From contig CACYQZ010000014.1 of the NCBI GenBank assembly GCA_902776665.1, forward strand, positions 1 to 52,107: 52,107 nt of DNA, written 5' to 3'. Positions within the stretch are counted from its first letter, which is position 1, and every line of letters starts with the position of its first letter. A program made the position numbers and the translations under genes. This document shows positions 8,562 through 16,928 of this stretch, in pieces. Below the pieces are notes generated by a model that was not told the DNA's origin, ran no database searches, and saw only the letters and a list, made by a program, of their open reading frames with translations. The stretch comes from an uncultured Prevotellaceae bacterium (GTDB lineage: Bacteria > Bacteroidota > Bacteroidia > Bacteroidales > Bacteroidaceae).

Positions 8562-8942
8562 ATGGCAATTAGAATTGTTGGAGTAGATTTGCCCCAGAAT
8601 AAGCGTGGCGAAATCGCATTGACCTACATCTACGGAATAGGTCGAAGTAGTTCAGCAAAGATATTGGACAAGGCCGGCGTCAGCCGCGACACGAAAGTGT
8701 GCGACTGGACTGACGACGATGCAGCCAAGATCCGTGAAATCATCGGCGCTGAATTCAAAGTTGAAGGTGACCTTCGTGGTGAGGTCCAGATGAATATCAA
8801 GCGACTGATGGACATTGGCTGCTATCGTGGAGTGCGTCATCGTCACGGTCTTCCCGTTCGCGGTCAGAGCACCAAGAACAACGCCCGTACCCGCAAGGGT
8901 AAGAAGAAGACGGTTGCTAACAAGAAGAAGGCCACGAAATAA
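8562..8942 (+). CDS. rpsM: 30S ribosomal protein S13
   Basis: S13 sits in the head of the small subunit and forms intersubunit bridges and contacts with P-site tRNA. The 126 residues start [20 protein letters not shown] and contain the helix-two-turn-helix region [18 protein letters not shown]. The C-terminal basic tail follows [20 protein letters not shown]. It probably starts a sub-operon because it follows the longest spacer and a promoter-like box. Confidence 0.98.
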   Translation: MAIRIVGVDLPQNKRGEIALTYIYGIGRSSSAKILDKAGVSRDTKVCDWTDDDAAKIREIIGAEFKVEGDLRGEVQMNIKRLMDIGCYRGVRHRHGLPVRGQSTKNNARTRKGKKKTVANKKKATK

Positions 8943-8943
8943 T

Positions 8944-8972
8944 TGAACATTGAACATTGAAAATTGAAGATT
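8944..8972. repeat. ATTGAA-type low-complexity spacer repeat
   Basis: The rpsM-rpsK spacer is built from near-tandem units TTGAACA, TTGAACA, TTGAAAA, TTGAAGA. Similar ATTGA/ATTAA units occur at 20911-20937 and near 15345-15395. These seem to be slippage-prone intergenic repeats typical of Bacteroidales rather than mobile elements. Confidence 0.6.
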
Positions 8973-8975
8973 ATT

Positions 8976-9365
8976 ATGGCAAAGAAACAAGCAACATCGA
9001 AGAAGAGAAACGTAAAAGTTGACGCAATTGGTCAGCTGCATGTTCATAGTTCCTTCAACAACATCATTGTAACCCTGACAAATTCCGAGGGTCAGGCCAT
9101 TTCGTGGTCGTCGGCCGGTAAGATGGGTTTCCGTGGTTCGAAGAAGAACACCCCCTACGCAGCCCAGATGGCTGCCGAAGACTGTGCCAAGGTGGCTTTC
9201 GACCTCGGCCTGCGCAAGGTGAAAGCCTACGTGAAGGGTCCGGGTAACGGTCGTGAGTCGGCCATTCGTGGCGTACACGGAAGTGGCATTGAAGTGATTG
9301 AAATCATCGACGTGACGCCGCTGCCTCACAACGGCTGCCGCCCGCCGAAGCGTCGTAAGGTATAA
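8976..9365 (+). CDS. rpsK: 30S ribosomal protein S11
   Basis: S11 forms the platform of the small subunit around the mRNA exit. The start ATG 8976 gives [20 protein letters not shown]; an upstream in-frame start at 8964 would add four residues and lies in the repeat-derived spacer. The 129-residue protein has the signatures [15 protein letters not shown] and the C-terminal [17 protein letters not shown]. Confidence 0.98.
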   Translation: MAKKQATSKKRNVKVDAIGQLHVHSSFNNIIVTLTNSEGQAISWSSAGKMGFRGSKKNTPYAAQMAAEDCAKVAFDLGLRKVKAYVKGPGNGRESAIRGVHGSGIEVIEIIDVTPLPHNGCRPPKRRKV

Positions 9366-9389
9366 TTGAAATTTTTATTCATAACAATT

Positions 9390-9995
9390 ATGGCTAAGTA
9401 TATAGGTCCGAAATCAAAAATTGCGCGCCGTTTTGGAGAACCCATTTTCGGTGCCGACAAAGTTTTGTCCCGCCGGAACTTCCCCCCGGGACAGCATGGC
9501 AACAACCGCCGCCGTAAGCAGTCGGAGTATGGTGTCATGTTGGCAGAGAAGCAGAAAGCCAAGTACACCTACGGTGTGCTCGAGCGCCAGTTCCGTAATA
9601 TGTTTGAGAAGGCAGCGAAGGCCGACGGCATCACCGGTGAGGTGTTGCTGCAGAACCTCGAGTGCCGACTCGACAACGTGGTGTTCCGCCTCGGCATTGC
9701 CCCGACGCGTGCCGCTGCCCGCCAGCTCGTGGGTCACAAGCACATTACGGTTGATGGCCAAGTCGTCAATATCCCGTCGTTCTCGGTGAAGCCGGGCATG
9801 GTCGTGGGTGTTCGCGAGAAATCGAAGTCCCTCGAAGTCGTCGAGGCATCGCTGGCAGGTTTCAACCACAGCAAGTATCCTTGGATGGAGTGGGACGAGT
9901 CGTCGAAGACTGGCAAGTTCCTGCACAAGCCCGAGCGTGCCGACATTCCCGAGAATATCAAGGAGCAGTTAATCGTTGAGTTGTACTCTAAATAA
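9390..9995 (+). CDS. rpsD: 30S ribosomal protein S4
   Basis: S4 is a primary 16S rRNA-binding protein and nucleates small-subunit assembly. The start is at ATG 9390 ([21 protein letters not shown]), with an upstream in-frame start at 9366 rejected as not conserved. The 201-residue protein has an S4 RNA-binding domain at about residues 92-155, with [27 protein letters not shown] and [13 protein letters not shown]. It is placed between rpsK and rpoA as usual. Confidence 0.98.
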   Translation: MAKYIGPKSKIARRFGEPIFGADKVLSRRNFPPGQHGNNRRRKQSEYGVMLAEKQKAKYTYGVLERQFRNMFEKAAKADGITGEVLLQNLECRLDNVVFRLGIAPTRAAARQLVGHKHITVDGQVVNIPSFSVKPGMVVGVREKSKSLEVVEASLAGFNHSKYPWMEWDESSKTGKFLHKPERADIPENIKEQLIVELYSK

Positions 9996-10006
9996 TCATT
10001 AAATCA

Positions 10007-10999
10007 ATGGCGATATTAGCATTTCAAAAACCCGATAAAGTAATAATGCTGGATTCCAACGACAAGTTCGGCAAGTTCGAATTCCGTCCGTTGGAGCCGG
10101 GCTTCGGTGTAACCATCGGAAACGCCCTGCGCCGCATACTTCTTTCATCGCTTGAGGGTTATGCCATCAACACCGTCAAAATCGGCGGCGTAGAGCATGA
10201 ATTCTCCTCAGTTCCCGGTGTGAAGGAGGATGTGACCAACATTATTTTGAATCTGAAGCAAGTCAGGTTCAAGAAAGTAGTAGATGAATTCGAGAACGAG
10301 AAAGTCAGTATCACGGTCGAGAATTCCACAGTGTTCAAGGCCGGAGACATCGGCAATTATCTGACTGGATTTGAGGTGCTGAATCCCGATTTGGTGATTT
10401 GTCATTTAGACGCAAAAGCCTCGATGCAGATTGAACTCACGATTAACAAAGGACGCGGCTACGTGCCCGCCGACGAGAACCGCGAGTTCTGCACCGACGT
10501 CAATGTACTCCCAATCGATTCTATTTACACCCCAATCCGTAACGTGAAATACGCTGTCGAGCCCTATCGTGTCGAGCAGAAGACCGACTACGACAAGCTC
10601 GTGCTGGAAGTCACGACGGACGGTTCCATTCACCCGAAAGACGCGCTGAAAGAGGCCGCCAAAATTCTCATCCACCACTTCATGCTGTTCTCCGACGAGA
10701 AGATCACCCTTGAGAATCCCGATCAGGACAGCAACCAGGAATTCGATGAGGAAGTGCTGCACATGCGCCAGTTGCTCAAGACGAAGCTCATCGACATGAA
10801 CCTGTCGGTGCGCGCTCTGAACTGCCTCAAGGCAGCCGACGTCGAGACGCTAGGCGACTTGGTACAGTACAACAAGACCGACCTTTTGAAGTTCCGCAAC
10901 TTTGGTAAGAAATCGCTCTCTGAGCTTGATGATTTGCTCGAGGGTCTGAATCTGTCGTTTGGAACCGACATATCAAAGTACAAATTAAATCAAGACTAA
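10007..10999 (+). CDS. rpoA: DNA-directed RNA polymerase subunit alpha
   Basis: The alpha subunit dimerises to start RNA polymerase assembly; its C-terminal domain contacts UP elements and regulators. The 330 residues hold an N-terminal domain with [29 protein letters not shown], an acidic linker around residues 235-250, and a C-terminal domain with the helix-hairpin-helix signature [26 protein letters not shown]. It is 11 bases after rpsD and six before rplQ. Confidence 0.98.
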   Translation: MAILAFQKPDKVIMLDSNDKFGKFEFRPLEPGFGVTIGNALRRILLSSLEGYAINTVKIGGVEHEFSSVPGVKEDVTNIILNLKQVRFKKVVDEFENEKVSITVENSTVFKAGDIGNYLTGFEVLNPDLVICHLDAKASMQIELTINKGRGYVPADENREFCTDVNVLPIDSIYTPIRNVKYAVEPYRVEQKTDYDKLVLEVTTDGSIHPKDALKEAAKILIHHFMLFSDEKITLENPDQDSNQEFDEEVLHMRQLLKTKLIDMNLSVRALNCLKAADVETLGDLVQYNKTDLLKFRNFGKKSLSELDDLLEGLNLSFGTDISKYKLNQD

Positions 11000-11005
11000 A
11001 AAACA

Positions 11006-11566
11006 ATGAGACACGGTAAGAAATTCAACCATCTGAGTCGTACTGCAGACCACCGTAAAGCCATGCTCGCTAACATGGCCATCTCGCTGATCATGCACAA
11101 AAGAATCACTACGACTCTCGCCAAGGCAAAGGCTCTGAAGAAGTATGTGGAGCCGCTTGTCACACGCGCAAAAGAAGAGAACAACCAGACCAAGGAGCAA
11201 TCGACCACGCAGCACCGCGTCGTCTTCAGCTACTTGCAGAATAAGGAAGCCCTGAAAGAGCTGTTCGGCGTCGTAGGACCGAAGGTCGGCGACCGTCCCG
11301 GCGGTTACACCCGCATCATCAAGCTCGGCCATCGCTATGGCGATGGTGCCGACATGGCTTTCATTGAACTGGTTGACTTCGATGAGAATATGCTCAAAGA
11401 GCCGAAGACCGCTGCCAAGAAGACGCGCCGCAGCCGCCGCGCGTCTGGTAAGGCAGAGGCCGCTCCCGCCGCTGAGGAAACGAAGAAGGTGGAAGAGGCT
11501 CCGGTCGCCGAGGAAGCCCCCGCAGTGGAGGCTGAGACGGCTGCCGAAGAAGCTAAAGCAGAATAA
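11006..11566 (+). CDS. rplQ: 50S ribosomal protein L17 with long acidic tail
   Basis: L17 lies near the polypeptide exit tunnel. Residues 1-130 carry the conserved [25 protein letters not shown] start and the [26 protein letters not shown] signature. The remaining ~55 residues are an Ala/Glu/Pro/Lys-rich low-complexity extension absent from E. coli L17 (127 residues) but of a kind I would expect in Bacteroidota. It is the last gene of the operon and is followed by a strong terminator. Confidence 0.97.
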   Translation: MRHGKKFNHLSRTADHRKAMLANMAISLIMHKRITTTLAKAKALKKYVEPLVTRAKEENNQTKEQSTTQHRVVFSYLQNKEALKELFGVVGPKVGDRPGGYTRIIKLGHRYGDGADMAFIELVDFDENMLKEPKTAAKKTRRSRRASGKAEAAPAAEETKKVEEAPVAEEAPAVEAETAAEEAKAE

Positions 11567-11591
11567 TCTTTTTCATTATTTAGTTTTTTGT

Positions 11592-11625
11592 CCTCGCTCT
11601 GCCACGTGTGGAGCGAGGGCTTTTT
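11592..11625 (+). terminator. intrinsic terminator of the ribosomal operon
   Basis: A perfect 8-bp GC-rich stem, CCTCGCTC (11592-11599) with GAGCGAGG (11611-11618), is followed by GC and TTTTT. It lies 25 bases after the rplQ stop and ends the long ribosomal transcript. Confidence 0.85.
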
Positions 11626-11689
11626 GCTATTTAGGGAAATCCCTATGTTAAAATAGGGAAAGCCGTCGCCAGTTACCACGATTTTTTCT

Positions 11690-11697
11690 TACCTTTG
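11690..11697 (+). promoter_or_regulatory. TAnnTTTG promoter box for the 11750 lipoprotein gene
   Basis: TACCTTTG followed by C fits the Bacteroidota -7 box, 52 bases before the ATG. No TTTG is seen at the usual -33 distance. A small inverted repeat TAGGG-AAAT-CCCTA lies upstream near 11632-11646 and may be a further signal. Confidence 0.5.
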
Positions 11698-11749
11698 CAC
11701 GCAGAATATCGGAAAAATATCGCCAGTAAACTAAAAAAACGAAAAGGAA

Positions 11750-12559
11750 ATGAAGAAAGTGATGTTTTATGCAGCTGTGGCGGCCTTGTTGGTCAGCAGT
11801 TGCGGTACGTATCAAGGAAGCGGTGCTTATGTCGGTGCACAGTTTGGCTCGATTCTCGGTTCAGCCATCGGCGGCATCAGCAATGGCCATCGCGGTTCGA
11901 ATGTCGGCACGATTGTCGGCATGGTGGGCGGTGCAGTCGTGGGCAGTGCCATCGGAGCCGCTGCCGACCAGAGAGACAAGCAAGAAGTGCGCGACCGCTA
12001 CCACAAAGTGATGGAACGCAAGGCGCAGGAGCAAAACCGCCATTACGACAACGACGGCTACGACAGCGGATTCGATGCTACGATGAGTGGCGACGACCGC
12101 CTTTACGACTTCCAGAGCAGCGACTACACGGGCGACTACACCGCACAGCCTGGCACGACCGTCAAGCCGATGTCGTCGAGTGTCGATAAACTCGCTCACG
12201 GACTCAGGTATGTGCCGACCATCGAGATTCGCAATGCTCGCGTCGTCGATCAAGACCAGAACCGCGTCATCAGCCGTGGAGAGGTTTGCAAAGTGATTTT
12301 TGAAATCTACAACCACGGTCACAAGCCCCTCCTCGACCTTCAGCCGACTGTCGTCGAGGCTACGGGCAACAAGCAGATTTACATTTCGCCGAACATGCAC
12401 GTCGAGCGCCTCGACCCCGGGCAGGGTATTCGCTACACCGCCATGCTCAAGGCAGGTAGCCGCTTGAAGAACGGAATGGCTCGTATTTGCGTCTCCGTCT
12501 TGCAGGGTAACAAGGCTATCTCGGAGGTTTGCGAATTCAATGTTCCGACGCGGAAATAG
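11750..12559 (+). CDS. Glycine-zipper outer-membrane lipoprotein, function unknown
   Basis: The 269-residue product has a lipoprotein signal peptide (MKKVMFYAAVAALLVSSC, lipobox LVSS-C at residue 18). This is followed by a glycine-zipper segment at about residues 24-75 (repeated GxxxG: GAQFGSILGSAIGG, GTIVGMVGGAVVGSAIGAA), as in small outer-membrane lipoproteins. Then come a charged linker and a C-terminal domain from about residue 150 (YVPTIEIRNARVVDQDQN) resembling a beta-sandwich with possible extracellular or periplasmic binding role. No enzymatic motif is visible. It has its own promoter box and terminator, so it is probably monocistronic. Confidence 0.8.
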   Translation: MKKVMFYAAVAALLVSSCGTYQGSGAYVGAQFGSILGSAIGGISNGHRGSNVGTIVGMVGGAVVGSAIGAAADQRDKQEVRDRYHKVMERKAQEQNRHYDNDGYDSGFDATMSGDDRLYDFQSSDYTGDYTAQPGTTVKPMSSSVDKLAHGLRYVPTIEIRNARVVDQDQNRVISRGEVCKVIFEIYNHGHKPLLDLQPTVVEATGNKQIYISPNMHVERLDPGQGIRYTAMLKAGSRLKNGMARICVSVLQGNKAISEVCEFNVPTRK

Positions 12560-12582
12560 AAACGGCGCTTTTGTCAATTCAA

Positions 12583-12618
12583 AATACCACAGGGCTTTGT
12601 CTTGTGGTATTTTTTTTA
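12583..12618 (+). terminator. intrinsic terminator after the 11750 gene
   Basis: A 9-bp perfect stem AATACCACA (12583-12591) with TGTGGTATT (12603-12611) runs into a T-tract, 23 bases after the stop codon. Confidence 0.85.
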
Positions 12619-12676
12619 TGTAAGGTTATGAATTGTTATTTAATGATTACATTTTTTATAAAAAATATCAATTTTG

Positions 12677-12708
12677 TTTGCAGAAATCAAAAAAATATTA
12701 TAATTTTG
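12677..12708 (+). promoter_or_regulatory. Bacteroidota sigma-ABfr promoter for the 12773 gene
   Basis: TTTG at 12677-12680, a 20-base spacer, then TAATTTTG at 12701-12708 followed by C: a full match to TTTG-N19-21-TAnnTTTG. The expected start point leaves a leader of about 58 bases before the ATG at 12773. Confidence 0.8.
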
Positions 12709-12772
12709 CTCCCAAATGCATAGATTTTTTAATAATTCAATAGTATTAACCCCTTAAAAGAAAGGATTAAAC

Positions 12773-13435
12773 ATGAAAAAAATCTTTTTTGCACTGGTGT
12801 GTGTTGTGAGCCTTGCAATGGTCGTGGCTTGCGGAGGAAATGGTCAGAAGGGTGGGGAGAATGCCCCGAATACTGGCAATGAGGAAATCGACCAGAAGTT
12901 GGAGCAGGCCGAGAAGAAACTCTCGGAAATGACCGGTCCCGAGAAGTGCGAAGCCACGTGGAAGAAACGCTACGAAGGCAAATTGACACTGGCCGACGTA
13001 CAACCTGACTTTGAATTTACAGAGAAATTGGAGGGTTATGATGCCTTTATGGGTAACGGCGTGAACCTCGCTAAGGCAGTCTATCAGAAGAAGGACGGCA
13101 GCAAGATTACGCCTGAGGAATTCAAGGCTTTTGCGGAGAAAATCTATGCTGTCACCCAGAAATTGGCGCAAGACGGCAAGGTGGTGAAAGGTTTCGGCAG
13201 TCATCTCGACGTGAAGACACGCGAGCAGGCGCTGGAGGAGATGTCGCTTGAGAAATTGCTGGCCGACGGTGGCAGTAATCTTGAGTGGGCATTCCTGAAA
13301 GACGACCGCTTCGAGGCTTGCTATGTGACGATGCAGAATACGTCCAAGTCCAGTTATGTGACGGTGTCATTTGGCGAAGGAACCCAGAAGAATCTGGATG
13401 AGGCACTGAAAGATGCTGAGAAGTATTTGAATTAA
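12773..13435 (+). CDS. Putative lipoprotein, function unknown
   Basis: This 220-residue protein starts with a lipoprotein signal peptide (MKKIFFALVCVVSLAMVVAC; Cys at residue 20) followed by a Gly/Asn-rich tether. Two Lys/Glu-rich predicted helices (about 40-65 and 100-130) follow. The C-terminal part reads like a compact alpha/beta domain with YVTMQNTSKSSYVTVSFGEG. I do not recognise the family. It has a consensus promoter and a terminator hairpin, so it is probably expressed alone, in the periplasm-facing leaflet of a membrane. Confidence 0.7.
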   Translation: MKKIFFALVCVVSLAMVVACGGNGQKGGENAPNTGNEEIDQKLEQAEKKLSEMTGPEKCEATWKKRYEGKLTLADVQPDFEFTEKLEGYDAFMGNGVNLAKAVYQKKDGSKITPEEFKAFAEKIYAVTQKLAQDGKVVKGFGSHLDVKTREQALEEMSLEKLLADGGSNLEWAFLKDDRFEACYVTMQNTSKSSYVTVSFGEGTQKNLDEALKDAEKYLN

Positions 13436-13495
13436 GAAATCGAAAAAACATTGGTATGCTGTTTCGTTTATCTCGGAACGGGATAAATGCGAGAA

Positions 13496-13541
13496 GAATC
13501 GGCAACGTCGTGTGACGCTGCCGATTCATAAAAAGTTTTTG
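13496..13541 (+). terminator. terminator-like hairpin after the 12773 gene
   Basis: GAATCGGCA pairs with TGCCGATTC (13519-13527), and inside it CGTC pairs with GACG around a GTGT loop, giving a ~13-bp stem with one mismatch. It is followed by ATAAAAAG and TTTTT. It ends the lipoprotein transcript just before the broken start of argH. Confidence 0.7.
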
Positions 13542-13586
13542 GGATACACCTATTTATAATAATTATGGAGAAAGCAAACATCAATT

Positions 13587-14759
13587 TTGGCTGAAATTGA
13601 AGGCGGAAAACTCGAAATCGACGAGAAATGCGAGGACATTCACATGTTCGTCGAGGGCGAACTGACGCGCCGAATCGGTGAAGTTGGCAAGAAACTTCAC
13701 ACGGCGCGAAGCCGCAACGACCAAGTGGCGCTTGACTTGCGACTTTATCTGCGCGACGAATGCGACGAGATTCTCGAACTGCTTCGCGAGGTTGTCAAGG
13801 CGGTGGTGAGTGTGGCGGAACAGCACGTCGATACGATTCTGCCAGGCTACACCCATTTGCAGCGAGCCCAACCCATCACTTTCGCGCAGCATCTGTTGGC
13901 CTATTGCGCCATGTTCCAGCGCGACGAAGAGCGGATCGCCGACGCGATGAAGCGGATGAATGTCAGTCCGATTGGCTCGTGTGCGCTCGCCGGAACCACT
14001 TACGACACCGACCGCGCCTTCGAAGCCGAGAAATTGGGCTTCCGCGAGCCTTGTATGAACAGCATCGACGGCGTTTCCGACCGCGATTTCTGCCTCGAAC
14101 TGATGAGTGCGTTCGCCATCACGATGATGCACCTCTCGCGTTTTTGCGAGGAAATCATCCTGTGGTCGAGTTGGGAGTTCGGTTTTGTCGAACTCGACGA
14201 TTCGTTTACGACCGGCTCGTCGATTATGCCGCAGAAAAAGAACGCCGACATGGCCGAACTGATTCGTGGAAAAACGGGTCGCGTCTATGGTCATCTGATG
14301 GCGCTCTTCACGACGCTTAAAGGGCTTCCGCTCGCCTATAACAAGGATATGCAGGAGGACAAGGAAGGCATTTTCGACAGCATCGACACGCTGAAGATGA
14401 GCCTGCGCGTCTTTGCGCCGATGGTCGAGACGATGAAAGTTCGGAAAGAGAAAATGTTGGCGGCGGCGAAGGAGGGCTTTATCAATGCGACCGACCTCGC
14501 CGACTATCTGACGAAAAAGGGAATGCCGTTCCGCACGGCCTACAAACTGACGGGTCAAATCGTCGGTTACTGCATCGAGCATGGAAAAGATCTCGAAAGT
14601 CTGACTTTGTCGGACTACAAAACATTCTCGGAACTATTCGAGAACGATTTGTACGACGAAATATCGCTCGAAAATTGCGTCAATAAGCGCATTTCGCAGG
14701 GTGGAACAGGCCGCGAGAGCGTTCTTCGACAGCTTGAAATCGTGAAAAATAAGGGATAG
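13587..14759 (+). CDS. argH: Argininosuccinate lyase, N-terminally truncated
   Basis: ArgH cleaves argininosuccinate into arginine and fumarate in the last step of arginine synthesis. The conserved core is intact: ARSRNDQVALDLRLYLRD, GYTHLQRAQPITFAQHLLAY with the catalytic His, and the fumarase/aspartase signature GSSIMPQKKN at residues ~209-218. The family usually has ~450-460 residues; here 390 can be read from a TTG at 13587. The first ~65-75 residues, including the WGGRF-type start, are missing. An ATG at 13565 opens a nine-codon frame (MEKANINFG) that stops immediately and is out of frame with the core. It looks like a deletion plus frameshift at the 5' end, real or from assembly. No promoter box was seen. 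Confidence 0.85.
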   Translation: MAEIEGGKLEIDEKCEDIHMFVEGELTRRIGEVGKKLHTARSRNDQVALDLRLYLRDECDEILELLREVVKAVVSVAEQHVDTILPGYTHLQRAQPITFAQHLLAYCAMFQRDEERIADAMKRMNVSPIGSCALAGTTYDTDRAFEAEKLGFREPCMNSIDGVSDRDFCLELMSAFAITMMHLSRFCEEIILWSSWEFGFVELDDSFTTGSSIMPQKKNADMAELIRGKTGRVYGHLMALFTTLKGLPLAYNKDMQEDKEGIFDSIDTLKMSLRVFAPMVETMKVRKEKMLAAAKEGFINATDLADYLTKKGMPFRTAYKLTGQIVGYCIEHGKDLESLTLSDYKTFSELFENDLYDEISLENCVNKRISQGGTGRESVLRQLEIVKNKG

Positions 14760-15311
14760 TCAAGGTTTTACGTTGAAAACGGAGTCGGCTTTCAGTTCTT
14801 CTGAAGGCAGCGAGTTGCGTTCCTTCATTCGGTCGAGCCATTCGCCGTACATCGGTGCTGTGCCGATGATTTCCAATTCCGGCAACTCAGTTTCATCTTC
14901 GTCGAGGAGGAACGGAATCGTTTTCGGTTTTGTTTTCTTCTCGTTCAATCGCTCGACCTCGACCACGGCGATGCCTTGTGCGATGATGCCAAGTTTATGG
15001 GCTGCCGCTCGCGACAAATCGACGATTCTTCCACGGACAAACGGGCCTCGGTCGTTCACGCGAACGATGACTTCGCGTCCATTCGCTGGATTTTTCACGC
15101 GAAGCCGTGTGCCGAAAGGCAGTGTGCGATGGGCGCAGGTCATGCTGTCGTGGTGGAGTTTTTCACCGTTGGCCGTGCGTCGTCCACCGAATTTGGTGGC
15201 ATAGAACGATGCTTTTCCGGTCAGAACGGTCTGTGCGGAGGCTGTCGAAAACGAATTTTGGAACAATGGAAATGAAAAAAGTGCTACGCACAGCGTGACT
15301 GCGCGTAACAC
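14760..15311 (-). CDS. rlpA: RlpA-like septal ring lytic transglycosylase (double-psi beta-barrel)
   Basis: RlpA proteins cleave peptidoglycan glycan strands lacking stem peptides and act during septation. After a hydrophobic signal segment (AVTLCVALFSFPLF) the mature part has the double-psi barrel: GKASFYATKFGGRRTANGE, CAHRTLPFGTRLRVKNPANG and VRVNDRGPFVRGRIVDLSRAAA, with the catalytic Asp in NDRGPF. The C-terminal ~60 residues are charged and unassigned, with no SPOR domain. The start is uncertain: GTG at 15311 places the signal peptide at the N-terminus; a TTG at 15392 would add 27 residues encoded in repeat-like spacer DNA. The stop abuts that of argH, so the genes converge with no gap. 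Confidence 0.82.
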   Translation of the reverse strand: MLRAVTLCVALFSFPLFQNSFSTASAQTVLTGKASFYATKFGGRRTANGEKLHHDSMTCAHRTLPFGTRLRVKNPANGREVIVRVNDRGPFVRGRIVDLSRAAAHKLGIIAQGIAVVEVERLNEKKTKPKTIPFLLDEDETELPELEIIGTAPMYGEWLDRMKERNSLPSEELKADSVFNVKP

Positions 15312-15365
15312 TTTTCGGTATTTTAATTTAAAAATTCTCAATGTTTGACTTTTTAAATTCACACT

Positions 15366-15390
15366 CGACAATCGACCTTTGTCGATCGTC
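15366..15390 (-). repeat. inverted repeat between gdhA and rlpA
   Basis: GACAATCGAC and GTCGATCGTC form a 10-bp near-perfect hairpin around CTTT, just downstream of the gdhA stop on the - strand. It is flanked by TCAATTCTCAAT-type spacer units. No long U-tract follows, so it could be a weak gdhA terminator or a slippage-derived spacer. Confidence 0.4.
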
Positions 15391-15400
15391 AATTCTCAAT

Positions 15401-16738
15401 TTACACGATGCCCTGAGCCATCATAGCGTTAGCCACCTTCATGAAGCCGGCAACGTTGGCACCGCGCACGTAGTCGATGTAGCCACCGTCCATCGTGCCG
15501 TACTTGACGCACTGCTCGTGGATTGACTGCATGATGTAGTGGAGTTTCTGATCGACTTCCTCGTTCGACCAGCCGAGGCGGAGCGAGTTCTGCGACATTT
15601 CCAGACCGGAAACAGCCACACCACCAGCATTCACAGCCTTACCCGGAGCGAAGAGCGTCTTCGTAGCCACGAACTTCTCGGCAGCTTCGGCCGTGCAGCC
15701 CATGTTCGACACCTCAGCCACGCAAATCGGGTTGTGGGCCAGAATCTTGTCGGCATCCTCGCCGTTGAGCTCGTTCTGCGTTGCGCAGGGCAGGTAGATG
15801 TCGGCTTTCTGTTCCCACGGCTTGCGGCCTGCGAAGAACTTCGAACCAGCAAATTCCTCTTCATACGGCTGAGCCACGTCGTTACCGCTGGCGCGGAGTT
15901 CGAGCATATAGTCAATCTTCTTGTCGTCGAGACCGGCGGGATCGTAGATGTAGCCGTCGGGACCCGAAATCGTGATGACCTTCGCACCCAGTTCGGTAGC
16001 CTTCTTGGCAGCACCCCAAGCCACGTTTCCGAAGCCAGAGATGGCGACAGTCTTGCCTTTCAGGTTCTCACCCTTCGTAGCGAGCATGTGCTCAACGAAG
16101 TAGATGGCACCGTAGCCCGTAGCTTCGGGACGAATGCGCGAACCGCCGAATTCCAGACCCTTGCCCGTGAGCACGCCCTGGAACTGACCCGTGAGCTTCT
16201 TGTACATACCGAAGAGGTAGCCGATTTCACGACCGCCAACGCCGATGTCGCCTGCGGGAACGTCCTGATCCGGACCGATGACCTTGTAGAGTTCGGTCAT
16301 GAAGGCTTGGCAGAAACGCATGATTTCAGCGTCGCTCTTTCCGCGCGGAGCGAAATCGGAGCCGCCCTTGCCACCGCCCATCGGCAGTGTCGTCAGTGCG
16401 TTTTTGAAGGTCTGCTCGAAGCCGAGGAACTTCAGAATCGAGAGGTTCACCGACGGGTGGAAGCGCAATCCGCCTTTGTACGGGCCAATGGCGCTGTTGA
16501 ACTGTACGCGATATCCGATGTTCACCTGCACTTCGCCGTTGTCATCGACCCAAGGCACACGGAAAGTCGTGATGCGCTCGGGCTCGACGAGACGCTCGAT
16601 GAGCTTAGCCTTCTCGAATTCGGGATGCTGGTTGTACACGTCTTTGATGGATTCAAGCACTTCTTTCACGGCCTGCAGAAATTCAGGCTCACCTGGATGC
16701 TTGCGTTCCAGGTCTTGGATGATCTTTTGAACTTCCAT
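15401..16738 (-). CDS. gdhA: NADP-type glutamate dehydrogenase
   Basis: GdhA makes glutamate from 2-oxoglutarate and ammonium with NAD(P)H and is the main ammonium-assimilating enzyme in many gut Bacteroidales. The 445 residues match the hexameric bacterial class. Conserved segments are PYKGGLRFHPSVNLSILKFLG, the active-site LPMGGGKGGSDF with Lys124, DVPAGDIGVGGREIG, and the Rossmann motif ISGFGNVAWGAAKKA. It has a consensus promoter and appears to be expressed alone. Confidence 0.96.
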   Translation of the reverse strand: MEVQKIIQDLERKHPGEPEFLQAVKEVLESIKDVYNQHPEFEKAKLIERLVEPERITTFRVPWVDDNGEVQVNIGYRVQFNSAIGPYKGGLRFHPSVNLSILKFLGFEQTFKNALTTLPMGGGKGGSDFAPRGKSDAEIMRFCQAFMTELYKVIGPDQDVPAGDIGVGGREIGYLFGMYKKLTGQFQGVLTGKGLEFGGSRIRPEATGYGAIYFVEHMLATKGENLKGKTVAISGFGNVAWGAAKKATELGAKVITISGPDGYIYDPAGLDDKKIDYMLELRASGNDVAQPYEEEFAGSKFFAGRKPWEQKADIYLPCATQNELNGEDADKILAHNPICVAEVSNMGCTAEAAEKFVATKTLFAPGKAVNAGGVAVSGLEMSQNSLRLGWSNEEVDQKLHYIMQSIHEQCVKYGTMDGGYIDYVRGANVAGFMKVANAMMAQGIV

Positions 16739-16786
16739 TTTTGAATTGATTTTAGGTTTCTAATAAAAATAGTTATTAAGATGGTG

Positions 16787-16818
16787 CAAAAGTAGGAAAA
16801 ATATCAATACCTTCCAAA
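16787..16818 (-). promoter_or_regulatory. Bacteroidota promoter for gdhA
   Basis: Read on the - strand: TTTG (16818-16815), 20-base spacer, TACTTTTG (16794-16787) followed by C. This is a full consensus match, leaving ~48 bases from the -7 box to the gdhA ATG. Confidence 0.8.
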
Positions 16819-16898
16819 GAAAATAGCGAATATTTTCCGCATGAAGTTACTTTTGTGAAAAAAATGGGACAAAAGACCCTTTTTTCGGTAAAAATCCG

Positions 16899-16906
16899 TA
16901 TATTTG
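16899..16906 (+). promoter_or_regulatory. TAnnTTTG box for the 16929 gene
   Basis: TATATTTG followed by C lies 22 bases before the ATG at 16929, giving a very short leader. No TTTG is found 19-21 bases upstream. It diverges from the gdhA promoter 80 bases away. Confidence 0.55.
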
Positions 16907-16928
16907 CAGGAAAAATCTATTGAAAACA

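Noticed and set aside
15448-15465. GGCAACGTTGGC in gdhA as another operator site
   Set aside because: Single, imperfect, inside a coding region and without the 44-bp partner site.
15539-16744. 401-codon + strand frame opposite gdhA
   Set aside because: gdhA is unmistakable on the other strand; the frame is a shadow.
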